From the NCBI RefSeq assembly GCF_031624395.1, contig NZ_JAMQON010000001.1, positions 372,001-436,000 on the forward strand: a stretch of 64,000 nucleotides of DNA. The letters run 5' to 3'. The stretch is from Halomicroarcula saliterrae (GTDB taxonomy: Archaea > Halobacteriota > Halobacteria > Halobacteriales > Haloarculaceae). The notes under the pieces were generated by a model, which searched no databases, was not told the origin of the DNA, and saw only the letters and a list, made by a program, of their open reading frames with translations. This document shows positions 36,429 to 44,474 of the stretch, one piece after another (the stretch's first letter is position 1; every line of letters starts with the position of its first letter). The translations under genes and the position numbers were made by a program.

Positions 36429-36638
36429 TCACTCGTCGTGTCCCGGCGCGGCCGCGCTGCAGCCGCCGCTGCCCCCACCGCCACAGGAGCCGCCGCCACC
36501 GCCGCCGTAGGAACCGCCGCCGGCGGGACTGCGGGGCTCGTCAGCTTCGTCGGCCGTCTCCTCGTCGTCTTCGTCCCGGAGTTCCGGCGGCAATCCGTCG
36601 GTTATGTCCAGGTCGATGTCCGTGTCGTGTGGAGACAT
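36429..36638 (-). CDS. Microcin-B17-like TOMM precursor peptide
   Basis: 69 residues from ATG 36638 (MSPHDTDIDLDITDG). The leader (1 to about 38) is highly acidic. The core (about 39-69) is Gly/Ser/Cys-rich: Ser43-Tyr44, Gly45-50, Ser51-Cys52, Gly53-56, Ser57, Gly58-59, Cys60-Ser61, then AAAPGHDE. The Gly-Ser-Cys and Gly-Cys-Ser triads are the bis-heterocycle sites of microcin B17. Candidate cyclised residues are Ser43, Ser51, Cys52, Ser57, Cys60 and Ser61. No protease site is obvious; the leader-core boundary near PRSPAG is a guess. A longer frame starting at 36896 is rejected because of the promoter at 36661. Confidence 0.85.
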   Translation of the reverse strand: MSPHDTDIDLDITDGLPPELRDEDDEETADEADEPRSPAGGGSYGGGGGGSCGGGGSGGCSAAAPGHDE

Positions 36639-36660
36639 AGCACCAAAATCGCCAGCGGTT

Positions 36661-36670
36661 GGTAAAAATC
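36661..36670 (-). promoter_or_regulatory. TATA box of the TOMM operon
   Basis: On the minus strand GATTTTTACC is centred about 27 bases before the precursor ATG at 36638, giving a leaderless mRNA. It lies in the roughly 160-bp spacer shared with the divergent threonine dehydratase gene. Confidence 0.6.
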
Positions 36671-36796
36671 TGGCCCGGACGTGCGCGCCAGCTGCCGTCT
36701 CGCTTCGTTTCCCGGCCGTTCGCGAACTCTCTCGCGTCCCACAGTCGACCGACGGGAGACCGCGACTTTTAGTGTGCTTGCGACCGGGGGGGCTGT

Positions 36797-37831
36797 ATGG
36801 ACGGTCGCTACGAGCCCGTCGAGTCGCCGGACGAAACGACCGTCTTCCCGTATCACGACCTGACGCCGCCGACGACGGCCGACGTGGCCAGGGCACGGAA
36901 GGTCGTCTCCCGCCATCTCCCCGAGACGCCGCTGGTCCGCAGTGAGACGCTTTCGGCGGCGCTCGACGCGGACGTGTATCTGAAACGCGAGGACACGCTG
37001 CCGACCGGCGCGTTCAAAGTCCGGGGCGGCGTCAATCTCGTCGCCTCGCTCGACCCCGAGTTCCGCGAGCGCGGTCTCATCGCCGCCAGCTCGGGCAACC
37101 ACGGCCTCTCTGTCGCGTGGGCGGGCCGGGAGTTCGACGTGCCGGTCACCATCGGGGTCCCCGAGAAGGCCAACGCGGGGAAGGTCGCGGCGATGGAGCG
37201 ACTCGGCGCCGACGTCGTCAGCTACGGGCCGGACTACGACACCGCCCGGGAACACATCGAATCGCTCGCCGTCGAGAACGGGAAACGGTACGTCCACTCG
37301 GGCAACGAGCCCAAGCTGCTCTCGGGCGTCGGCACCGCCGGGCTCGAAATCGTCGAGGAGCTCCCGGAGGTCGACCGGCTGTACTGTCCCATCGGCGGTG
37401 GCACCTCCGCCGTCGGCTACTGTCTCACCGTCGGCGCGCTGACCGACGCGGACGTCGTCGGCGTCCAGTCGGCCGCGGCGCCCGCGATGTACCGTGCGTA
37501 CCACGAGGACACGCTGGAGCCCCACGACCGGATGGAGACCAGCGCCGAGGGCGTGGCCACCAGAGTTCCGTTCGCGCTCACGATGGGCGTCCTCCGGGAC
37601 GGACTGGCGGATCTCCAGCTGGTCTCCGAAGACGCCATCCACGAGAGCGTCGCCCGGCTGTTCGTCGAGGAGCGTATCGTCATGGAGGGGGCCTGCGGGA
37701 CCTCGGTCGCGGCCGCGCTGCGGGCCGGCGACGATATCGCCGGCGAGACGGTCGTTATCCCCGTCTCCGGCCGCAACATCGACCGTGCGAAGCTCGACGC
37801 CGCCCTCGCCGACTACGACGGCGTGGCGTGA
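36797..37831 (+). CDS. Threonine/serine dehydratase-like PLP enzyme
   Basis: 344 residues, fold-type II PLP enzyme. The PLP lysine is in TGAFKVRGGVNLV (about Lys75), the substrate loop in SSGNHGLSVAW near 100, and the Gly-rich phosphate loop in CPIGGGTSAVGY near 200. It resembles biosynthetic and catabolic threonine dehydratases (to 2-oxobutyrate) without the C-terminal ACT-like regulatory domain of E. coli IlvA. A serine racemase or dehydratase role cannot be excluded. Divergent from the TOMM operon. Confidence 0.85.
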   Translation: MDGRYEPVESPDETTVFPYHDLTPPTTADVARARKVVSRHLPETPLVRSETLSAALDADVYLKREDTLPTGAFKVRGGVNLVASLDPEFRERGLIAASSGNHGLSVAWAGREFDVPVTIGVPEKANAGKVAAMERLGADVVSYGPDYDTAREHIESLAVENGKRYVHSGNEPKLLSGVGTAGLEIVEELPEVDRLYCPIGGGTSAVGYCLTVGALTDADVVGVQSAAAPAMYRAYHEDTLEPHDRMETSAEGVATRVPFALTMGVLRDGLADLQLVSEDAIHESVARLFVEERIVMEGACGTSVAAALRAGDDIAGETVVIPVSGRNIDRAKLDAALADYDGVA

Positions 37832-37850
37832 GGGCCGGCGGGAAACGTTG

Positions 37851-37860
37851 TTCTTAAGAG
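37851..37860 (+). promoter_or_regulatory. TATA box of the FKBP gene
   Basis: TTCTTAAGAG about 28 bases before the ATG at 37883. Confidence 0.55.
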
Positions 37861-37882
37861 TGCCACGGCTTACCTTCGGGGT

Positions 37883-38824
37883 ATGAGCAACGACTCCGAG
37901 GCCGACGACGCAGAGGCAGCCGTCGAGGAAGAGACGGCCGACGAAGAGACCGAGAGCGGACTCCAGTCGGGCGACGTCATCAAACTCGCCTACACCGCAC
38001 GCACTGTCGAGGAGGGGAGCCTCGTCGACACCACAGACGAGGACGTCGCCGAAGACGAAGGCGTCGACACCGAGGGCCAGGAGTTCGGCCCGCGAACCAT
38101 CGTTCTGGGCGAGAACCACATCTTCCCGGACGTCGAGGAGGACATCTTCGGCAAGGAGGTCGGCGACGAAGGGACCGTCACCATCGCCGCCGCGGACGCC
38201 TTCGGCGAGTACGACGAGAGTCAGGTCCGAACTATCTCGAAGGACAAGATTCCGGAGGACGACCGCTACCCCGGCGCACACGTCCAGATAGAGAACGAGC
38301 AGGGCCACATCGAGACCATCATCGGCGGCCGCGCGCGAGTCGACTTCAACCACCCGCTCGCGGGCGAGGACGTCGAGTACGACTACGAGATCGTCGCCGA
38401 GGTCACCGACCGCGAGGAGAAGGCACAGGGCATCCTCCAGATGATGCTCGACGTCGAGCTGGACCTCTGGTTCGAGGACGAGACCGTCGAGGAAGAGCAG
38501 CTGGTCGAGTCTGACGACGACGAAGACGAAGAGGGCGAGCCCGAGTACGAGACCGTCGAGGTCGAGAAGGACACGCTCTACATCGAGGCCACGCCGCAGC
38601 TGACGATGAACCAGCAGTGGATGATGGGCAAACAGCAGATCGCCCAGCAGCTCACCCAGCTGCTCGGCGTCGACCGCATCATCGTTCAGGAGGAGATCGG
38701 TGGCGGCGGCATGGGCATGCCCGGCATGATGGGCGGCGGCATGGGCGGCCTCGAGGAGCAGCTCGAAGACGCCGACGTCGACGCCGAGGAGATCGCCGAA
38801 GAGCTCGAAAACGCCGGCGAGTAG
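37883..38824 (+). CDS. FKBP-type (SlyD-like) peptidyl-prolyl isomerase
   Basis: 313 residues. An acidic N-terminal tail (about 1-30) precedes an FKBP domain with LAYTARTVEEGSLVDTT and an IF-insert (flap), as in archaeal long FKBP/SlyD. The loop ARVDFNHPLAGEDVEYDYEI is characteristic. The C-terminal extension (about 200-313) contains acidic and Met/Gly-rich parts (GGGMGMPGMMGGGMGG), then a helical DAEEIAEELENAGE end that resembles the NAC/UBA-like helix. It probably combines prolyl isomerase and chaperone activity in the cytoplasm. Confidence 0.9.
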   Translation: MSNDSEADDAEAAVEEETADEETESGLQSGDVIKLAYTARTVEEGSLVDTTDEDVAEDEGVDTEGQEFGPRTIVLGENHIFPDVEEDIFGKEVGDEGTVTIAAADAFGEYDESQVRTISKDKIPEDDRYPGAHVQIENEQGHIETIIGGRARVDFNHPLAGEDVEYDYEIVAEVTDREEKAQGILQMMLDVELDLWFEDETVEEEQLVESDDDEDEEGEPEYETVEVEKDTLYIEATPQLTMNQQWMMGKQQIAQQLTQLLGVDRIIVQEEIGGGGMGMPGMMGGGMGGLEEQLEDADVDAEEIAEELENAGE

Positions 38825-39027
38825 CCGACCACCGCTGTCGACGGAGATTTCTACCCTCGTGGTGGACCAGTGGTCCCGTACGGGAGAACTGGGTCCGTCA
38901 CGACTCCGCGCGATACAGCTGTCAGATGTGGCACCTTCGTGGCCAGTAGTGGCTGCTTTTTCCCGTGGTCCGCTCCGGCGCTTCTCACGGTTCCGACGGG
39001 AGGCAAAATTCAGGATAATGCGGAAAA

Positions 39028-39042
39028 AATTATAATAAATAA
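39028..39042 (+). promoter_or_regulatory. Promoter of the nitric oxide synthase gene
   Basis: AATTATAATAAATAA centred about 26 bases before the ATG at 39061, in a 40-bp A/T-rich island. A strong leaderless promoter candidate. Confidence 0.65.
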
Positions 39043-39060
39043 ACACCTAACTATGGGCGG

Positions 39061-40176
39061 ATGTACAATGTTCGGGACCACTACGATAGAGAGACGCTAC
39101 TCGAAGAGGCGGAGTCCTTCGTCAGGGAGTGTTACGCGGAACTAGACAAGGAGGGAGAGATAGACGACCGGGTCGCCGAGATCAGAGCCGAAGTCCGAGA
39201 GCGAGGCCACTACGACCACACCTACGAGGAGCTCGAACACGGCGCAAAGATGGCGTGGCGCAACAGCAACCGGTGTGTGGGCCGCCTGTTCTGGGACAGG
39301 CTCGAAGTCGTCGACGAGCGCGGTCTGGAGACGCCCGAGGAGATACACGAGGCCTGCTGTCGGCACATCCGGCAGGGACGCAACGACGGCGATATCGTGC
39401 CGACGATAACGCTGTTCAAACCGCAGATCAGGGGGGAGACACAGGTCCGTATCTGGAACTACGAACTGCTCCGGTACGCGGGGTACGAAACCGAAAACGG
39501 GGTCGTCGGCGACCCCGCGGAGACCGAGTTCACGAACTACTGTCTCTCGCGGGGGTGGGAGCCGGACCGGACCGAGTTCGATATCCTCCCACACGTCATC
39601 CAGGTCGGCGAGGACGAACCCGCGATGTTCGACGTCCCCGACTCCGTCGTCGAGGAGGTCGAACTGACACACCCCGACTACGAGTGGTTCGGCGACCTCG
39701 GCCTGAAGTGGTACGACGTGCCGATAGTGTCGAACATGTGCCTGGAGATCGGAGGGATACGGTACACGGCAGCGCCGTTCAACGGCTGGTATCTCTCGAC
39801 GGAGATCGGTGCACGCAATCTCACCGACAGGGACCGCTACGACATGCTCCCCGAGGTCGCACGGCGACTGGGGCTTGACACGAGCGAGGACCGTTCGCTG
39901 TGGAAAGACGAAGCGACCCTGGAGATACACCGCGCGGTCATCCACTCGTTCGACGAGGCAGGCGTGCGGATTACCGACCCGCACACAGTCACAGACCAGT
40001 TCGAACAGTTCGAGCGCAACGAGAACGCCAACGGGCGCGACATCACCGGCGACTGGTCGTGGTTGATACCACCGACCAACCCAGCGACGACCCAGACGTT
40101 CCACACCACCTTCGACGAAGACGTGAACACCCCGAACTTCTTCTATCAGGAGGACCCGGACCCGATGTCCGGGTGA
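39061..40176 (+). CDS. nos: Nitric oxide synthase oxygenase domain
   Basis: 371 residues, NOS oxygenase only. The heme thiolate Cys72 is in AWRNSNRCVGR. The substrate and pterin region is recognisable in FNGWYLSTEIGARNL and the C-terminal segment GDWSWLIPPTNP. The oxygenase is the whole protein: there is no fused reductase, as in bacterial NOS of Bacillus and Deinococcus, so electrons must come from another flavoprotein or ferredoxin. It converts arginine to NO and citrulline through N-hydroxyarginine. It is a single gene with its own A/T-rich promoter. Alternative ATG 39053 is out of frame. Confidence 0.94.
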   Translation: MYNVRDHYDRETLLEEAESFVRECYAELDKEGEIDDRVAEIRAEVRERGHYDHTYEELEHGAKMAWRNSNRCVGRLFWDRLEVVDERGLETPEEIHEACCRHIRQGRNDGDIVPTITLFKPQIRGETQVRIWNYELLRYAGYETENGVVGDPAETEFTNYCLSRGWEPDRTEFDILPHVIQVGEDEPAMFDVPDSVVEEVELTHPDYEWFGDLGLKWYDVPIVSNMCLEIGGIRYTAAPFNGWYLSTEIGARNLTDRDRYDMLPEVARRLGLDTSEDRSLWKDEATLEIHRAVIHSFDEAGVRITDPHTVTDQFEQFERNENANGRDITGDWSWLIPPTNPATTQTFHTTFDEDVNTPNFFYQEDPDPMSG

Positions 40177-40292
40177 AACCGGTTCCGTGGTGTCCTCACC
40201 GGCCCCTGCTTGTCAGTGACTCGCCACGTATCGCTGCCGGCAGACGGGCCTCGGTCGTGCGAACGGACCGCGCAAGCCGCTGGGACCGCTGG

Positions 40293-40922
40293 TCAGGCGA
40301 TATCCCGACTCGTGTCGATGCTGACCTGTTCGACCAGGTCGAGCTTGATGATGTCGTTGGGGGCGCGCCCGCCGCGGAACTTCGGTATGGCCAGTTTGTT
40401 CTCCACCTCGTCGCCGGTCGTGCGCGTCTTGAGCTGGAACACGACGTCGGCGAAGTGTTCGGTGGTGTCGCGCAACATCGGGACGTCGTGGCCGTCGAGA
40501 CAGTGCAAAATCGCGAGGCTCCCGGTGTTGACGATGTGGTTCTGGAGGTCGTTCATGAACGCCCGGTACCGGGAGTGGGGCTCCTGGGCCTCCAGTACGT
40601 CCAGCGGGTCGACGATGAGATTCGAGGTCTCGGGGAGCGCGGAGACCAGCTTGCCCGCGTTGTCGAGTGGCGCTTCCCCGGAGATGTGCCGGACGGTCGG
40701 GTCGCCCGTGTTGGCCGGCGTCTGCTCGATGCTGGCGACGACCGATTCGGCGGTGCGGTCGAGCGAGAGCCACAGCGTCCCGCGCGTGGCGGTGAGTTCG
40801 TAGAGGAACAGCTCCGCCTGGCTCGCCGGCTGGGCCGTCAGCGCGACGATGCTCCCCGCCGGGATGCCACCGTCGAGCTTCCGGTCGAGGACGTCGATGC
40901 CCGTACGTAGCCGGTTCACCAT
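40293..40922 (-). CDS. RAD55/KaiC-like ATPase fold protein with degenerate P-loop
   Basis: 209 residues starting MVNRLRTGIDVLDRKLDGGI, the N-terminus of RecA/KaiC-like ATPases. The Walker A position, however, reads LTAQPASQAELFLYE, with no GKT/S. Walker B-like NLIVDPLDVLEA follows near residue 100. Loss of the P-loop suggests a regulatory, non-hydrolysing role, as in GvpD-like or RAD55-like haloarchaeal proteins. It is the downstream partner of the MinD-like ATPase, 29 bp apart, both minus strand. Confidence 0.75.
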   Translation of the reverse strand: MVNRLRTGIDVLDRKLDGGIPAGSIVALTAQPASQAELFLYELTATRGTLWLSLDRTAESVVASIEQTPANTGDPTVRHISGEAPLDNAGKLVSALPETSNLIVDPLDVLEAQEPHSRYRAFMNDLQNHIVNTGSLAILHCLDGHDVPMLRDTTEHFADVVFQLKTRTTGDEVENKLAIPKFRGGRAPNDIIKLDLVEQVSIDTSRDIA

Positions 40923-40951
40923 GCTACTGTGCGTATTTTAATCCCACCCGA

Positions 40952-41581
40952 TTAAATATTCCGCTTGAACAGGCTTTTCGCGCACTGCAGGTGCCGAGCC
41001 GCCGATTCCTCCGTTTCGAGTGCAGGTTCCGACAGCTCCGGAATATGGACGATTTCCCGGCAGTTCAGCAGCGCTGACGGGTCCGTCCGGCCGTCGCTGC
41101 GGACCAGTACCACGGCGGCCGGTGGCGCGTCGAGCTGGCGGGCCATCGCCGCCGTCTTCGCCGCGTCGCGGAGGCTCCGCTCGCGGGGCGTCGAGACGAC
41201 CACCGTGCGGTCGGCCGCTCGCAGCGGCGCTACCGCGTCGGCACTCGCCCCGGCCGGACAGTCGAGCAGGACGGGCTCGGTGTCGTCGGCGAGGCGCTCG
41301 TACAGCGCGGCCGCGGTGGCGGTGTCGGCCCCGCCACAGGGCAACACGTCTACTCCGGGGAAGCGACCGGCGGGCTGTGCGACGGTTCGGGGGTCTGGGC
41401 GTTCGACCGCGGCGGCGACGCCGGGCGTCCGGTCGACGCCGGTGCGGTGGTGCAGGTCCGGCATGTCGAGGTCGCCGTCGACCACGAGCGGGCTCGCTCC
41501 GAGCGATGCCAGCGCCCGCGCGAGCCCGACTGCCGTCGTCGTCTTCCCACAGCCGCCCTTCCCCCCAGCGATTGCGAGCAT
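40952..41581 (-). CDS. MinD/ParA-family P-loop ATPase
   Basis: 209 residues from ATG 41581. It starts with the deviant Walker A GGKGGCGKTTTAVGLARAL, the MinD/ParA signature lysine included. Switch I (VDGDLDMPDLHH) and a Walker B-like region (PVLLDCPAGASADAV) are present. The C-terminus ends KSLFKRNI, possibly a short amphipathic helix. In haloarchaea several MinD homologues position archaella or chemosensory arrays and others. Its 29-bp gap to the degenerate RAD55-like gene suggests a functional pair. Confidence 0.88.
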   Translation of the reverse strand: MLAIAGGKGGCGKTTTAVGLARALASLGASPLVVDGDLDMPDLHHRTGVDRTPGVAAAVERPDPRTVAQPAGRFPGVDVLPCGGADTATAAALYERLADDTEPVLLDCPAGASADAVAPLRAADRTVVVSTPRERSLRDAAKTAAMARQLDAPPAAVVLVRSDGRTDPSALLNCREIVHIPELSEPALETEESAARHLQCAKSLFKRNI

Positions 41582-41826
41582 AGTGGGTGTGGGTGCGGCA
41601 TCCGGTTTGAATGCTCGGCCAGCTGCGGGGGCGTGCCTGATAACACGACTGCGAGTGCGGACAGTCAGAAAGCCACGGCCTGCTAACCCGCGGGACTTTC
41701 CGGCCGTCTGCAGTTCTGTTCTCCGGACCGTCGGCACTCGATTCGCCACCGACTGCGGCCCGACCAGTCCTCCCTAGTCGGCGTGTCGAGAGATTCAAGA
41801 GCGTCGGGAGCACGAGTGCGAGTAAG

Positions 41827-42744
41827 ATGCGGCACGACCACATCATCAGCGCCAAACAGCTGTCGCGGGCCGACATCGAGGCGGTGCTCGACCACGCGGC
41901 CGACATCGCGGCGGACCCGGCTGCCTACGCCGACCGGCACGCCGACACGCTGTTGGGGCTGCTCTTTTTCGAGCCGAGCACGCGCACCAAGATGAGTTTC
42001 ACCACGGCGATGAAACGGCTCGGCGGCGACATCGTCGACATGGGGTCGGTGGAGTCCTCGAGCGTCAAGAAAGGCGAGTCGCTGGCCGACACCGTCCGCG
42101 TCGTCGAGGGGTACGCCGACGCGCTGGTCCTGCGACACCCGATGGAGGGGTCGGCGAAGATGGCCAGCGAGTTCGTGGACGTGCCGCTGGTCAACGCCGG
42201 CGACGGCGCCGGCCAACACCCCACACAGACGCTGCTCGACCTCTACACCATCCGCGAGAACGCCGGCTTCGACGACCTCACCATCGGTATCATGGGCGAC
42301 CTGAAGTACGGCCGGACAGTCCACTCGCTCGCTCACGCGCTGACCAACGTCGACGCCCACCAGCACTTCATCAGCCCGGAGTCGCTCCGGCTGCCCCGGT
42401 CGGTCCGCTACGACCTCCATCAGGAGGGCGCCGAGGTCCGGGAACACACCGAACTGGAGAGCGTGTTGCCCGAACTCGACGTGCTCTACGTCACGCGCAT
42501 CCAGCGCGAGCGGTTCCCCGACGAGAGCGAGTACCGCGCCGTCGCCGGCCAGTACCAGATAGACAGCGAGACACTGGAAGCGGCGAAAGACGACCTGACC
42601 GTGATGCACCCGCTCCCGCGCGTGGACGAAATCGCCCACGACGTGGACGACACCGACTACGCGACCTACTTCGAGCAGGCCCACAACGGCGTCCCGGTGC
42701 GGATGGCGCTGCTCGATATGATTCTCGGCGGTGAACCAGCATGA
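41827..42744 (+). CDS. pyrB: Aspartate carbamoyltransferase catalytic subunit
   Basis: 305 residues, normal length. The carbamoyl-phosphate loop [11 protein letters not shown] near residue 50, [12 protein letters not shown] near 130 and the late HPLPRVDEI segment are all present. It forms N-carbamoyl aspartate in pyrimidine synthesis. Its stop overlaps the pyrI start (ATGA), which usually fixes the stoichiometry of the c6r6 holoenzyme. Confidence 0.97.
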   Translation: MRHDHIISAKQLSRADIEAVLDHAADIAADPAAYADRHADTLLGLLFFEPSTRTKMSFTTAMKRLGGDIVDMGSVESSSVKKGESLADTVRVVEGYADALVLRHPMEGSAKMASEFVDVPLVNAGDGAGQHPTQTLLDLYTIRENAGFDDLTIGIMGDLKYGRTVHSLAHALTNVDAHQHFISPESLRLPRSVRYDLHQEGAEVREHTELESVLPELDVLYVTRIQRERFPDESEYRAVAGQYQIDSETLEAAKDDLTVMHPLPRVDEIAHDVDDTDYATYFEQAHNGVPVRMALLDMILGGEPA

Positions 42745-43205
42745 CCGACGACCAACAGCTCCGCGTCTCGAAGATCCGCAACGGCACCGTTATCGACCAC
42801 ATCACCGGCGGGCAGGCGCTGAACGTCCTCGCCATCCTCGGTATCGACGGGACCAGCGGCGACTCCGTCTCCGTCGCGATGAACATGCCCTCGGACCGGC
42901 TGGGCAAGAAAGACATCGTGAAAGTCGAGGGCAAGGAGCTCTCCCAGAACGAGGTCGACGTGCTGTCGCTCATCGCGCCCGCGGCCTCCATCAACATCGT
43001 GCGTGACTTCGAGGTCGTCGAGAAGGCCCGGGTCGAGCGCCCGTCGATGGTCGAAGGGGTACTGGAGTGTCCGAACCACAACTGCATCTCGACCGAGGAC
43101 GAGCCGGTCCAGTCCCGGTTTGCCGTCGTCGACGACGGCGTGCGCTGTGAGTACTGCGACACCATCATCCGCGACGACCTCCCGGCGCACATCCTCGCGG
43201 AGTAG
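42741..43205 (+). CDS. pyrI: Aspartate carbamoyltransferase regulatory subunit
   Basis: 154 residues. The N-terminal nucleotide-binding domain begins [20 protein letters not shown]. The C-terminal zinc domain has four cysteines in ECPNHNCIS and RCEYCDT. It binds CTP or ATP and clamps the catalytic trimers. Translationally coupled to pyrB by a 4-bp overlap. Confidence 0.96.
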   Translation: MTDDQQLRVSKIRNGTVIDHITGGQALNVLAILGIDGTSGDSVSVAMNMPSDRLGKKDIVKVEGKELSQNEVDVLSLIAPAASINIVRDFEVVEKARVERPSMVEGVLECPNHNCISTEDEPVQSRFAVVDDGVRCEYCDTIIRDDLPAHILAE

Positions 43206-43214
43206 CCCGGCCCG

Positions 43215-43820
43215 TCACTCGGGTGCGCCCCCATCGGTCTGGACCGCTCGCAGACGCGCTTCCGTATCGATGCTCGTGAGCGACCGCGCCGGAACCGTCT
43301 CCTCGACGTAGTTCACGTCGAGTCCGTCGAGCAGTGCCCGGAGACTCCGCTCGCCGTCCCCGAGCGTCGCCCGCGCCGCCGAAAGCGTCGGTTCGACCCG
43401 ATACACCGCGTGGAGCGGTTCGGGGCCCCCGTCGGTCCGGGGGACGACGGCGTCGTGGTCTCCGAGTCGGTCCAGCAGCGTCCCCAGTGTGGCCGCGTCG
43501 GCCAGCGGCATGTCACACCCCAGCACCACCGCGCGGTCGGTGTCGGCGGCCGCGAGCGCGGTCGCCAGACCCGCGAGCGGCCCTTCGTCTGGACGCTCGT
43601 CCAGCGCCCACGCGATATCGGTGTCGTAGCCGGCCAGTGCGTCGGCGAACGCGGCCCGCTGGTCCGGCCGGCAGTTGACGACGACGCTGTCGGCGACGGC
43701 CGAAAGCGTCGCGACGACGTGGGCGAGCATCGGCCGCCCGTCCAGTTCCGCCAGGGCCTTCTCGCGGTCACCGAATCGGGTGGAGCGGCCGCCGGCGACG
43801 ACGACGCCGGTCGCGTTCAT
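43215..43820 (-). CDS. mobA: Molybdenum cofactor guanylyltransferase
   Basis: 201 residues from ATG 43820. It starts with the nucleotidyltransferase signature VVVAGGRSTRFGDREKALAE and has VVLGCDMPLAD, the Asp-containing metal site, near residue 92. It attaches GMP to molybdopterin to make MGD. Divergent from mogA, completing a local molybdenum cofactor cluster. Confidence 0.9.
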   Translation of the reverse strand: MNATGVVVAGGRSTRFGDREKALAELDGRPMLAHVVATLSAVADSVVVNCRPDQRAAFADALAGYDTDIAWALDERPDEGPLAGLATALAAADTDRAVVLGCDMPLADAATLGTLLDRLGDHDAVVPRTDGGPEPLHAVYRVEPTLSAARATLGDGERSLRALLDGLDVNYVEETVPARSLTSIDTEARLRAVQTDGGAPE

Positions 43821-43897
43821 GTGTGACCGAACCCACGGCACGGAGTTACCTGTAGGTATCCCCGACAGTTTTGCCGCGCGCGGCCGCTGTCGAGGGT

Positions 43898-44431
43898 ATG
43901 AGCGACCACGACGACCACACACACGAAGCTGACGACCACGACGACCACCACGCACACGACGAAGACGCCGTCGCCGTCGCCGTCGTCACCGTCTCCTCCT
44001 CGCGAACGCTCGCGGACGACCCGGGCGGCGACGTCATCGAGGCGGCGCTGACCGACGCCGGCCACGATGTGACGGCGCGCACGCTGGTCGACGACGACCG
44101 GGTCGCTATCGCCGACGCCGTGACGAGCGCTCTCGAAGGGGGCGCCGACGTGGTCGTGACGACCGGCGGCACTGGCCTCACGGCCGACGACGTGACCGTC
44201 GACGCCCTCGACCCGCTGTTCGACCGCGAGATTCCCGGCTTCGGCGAGCTGTTCCGCTCCGTCTCCTTCGAGGAAGTCGGGCCGATGGCGATGGCCTCCC
44301 GGGCGACCGCCGGTGTCGTCGCGGACCGGCTCGTCTTCTGTCTCCCCGGGAGCGAGAACGCCGCCCGAACGGGGAGCGAGCAACTGGTCGCGCCCGCGGT
44401 CGGCCATCTGCTCGGACTCGTCAGACGTTGA
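43898..44431 (+). CDS. MogA/MoaB-type molybdopterin adenylyltransferase
   Basis: 177 residues from ATG 43898. The N-terminal 22 residues are a His/Asp run (SDHDDHTHEADDHDDHHAH) that looks metal-binding. The MogA/MoaB domain then shows VVTVSSSRTLADDPGGDVIE, the TTGGTGLTADD loop near 92, and LPGSENAARTG. It adenylates molybdopterin before molybdate insertion, or is the MoaB paralogue. The His-rich extension is unusual and might buffer nickel, zinc or copper. Followed 43 bp later by moaC. Confidence 0.86.
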   Translation: MSDHDDHTHEADDHDDHHAHDEDAVAVAVVTVSSSRTLADDPGGDVIEAALTDAGHDVTARTLVDDDRVAIADAVTSALEGGADVVVTTGGTGLTADDVTVDALDPLFDREIPGFGELFRSVSFEEVGPMAMASRATAGVVADRLVFCLPGSENAARTGSEQLVAPAVGHLLGLVRR

Positions 44432-44474
44432 CGCGACCCGCAGGGTTTTGGGGGCAGTTCCGCTACGGACTGCC

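Noticed and set aside
36639..36896. N-terminal extension of the TOMM precursor to a 155-residue protein
   Set aside because: The added part is basic and low-complexity, crosses the TATA box at 36661 and overlaps the divergent dehydratase gene; an acidic leader after ATG 36638 fits a precursor.
36602..39046. 814-residue minus-strand open frame
   Set aside because: Antisense shadow of threonine dehydratase and FKBP, running through the promoter region before the NOS gene.
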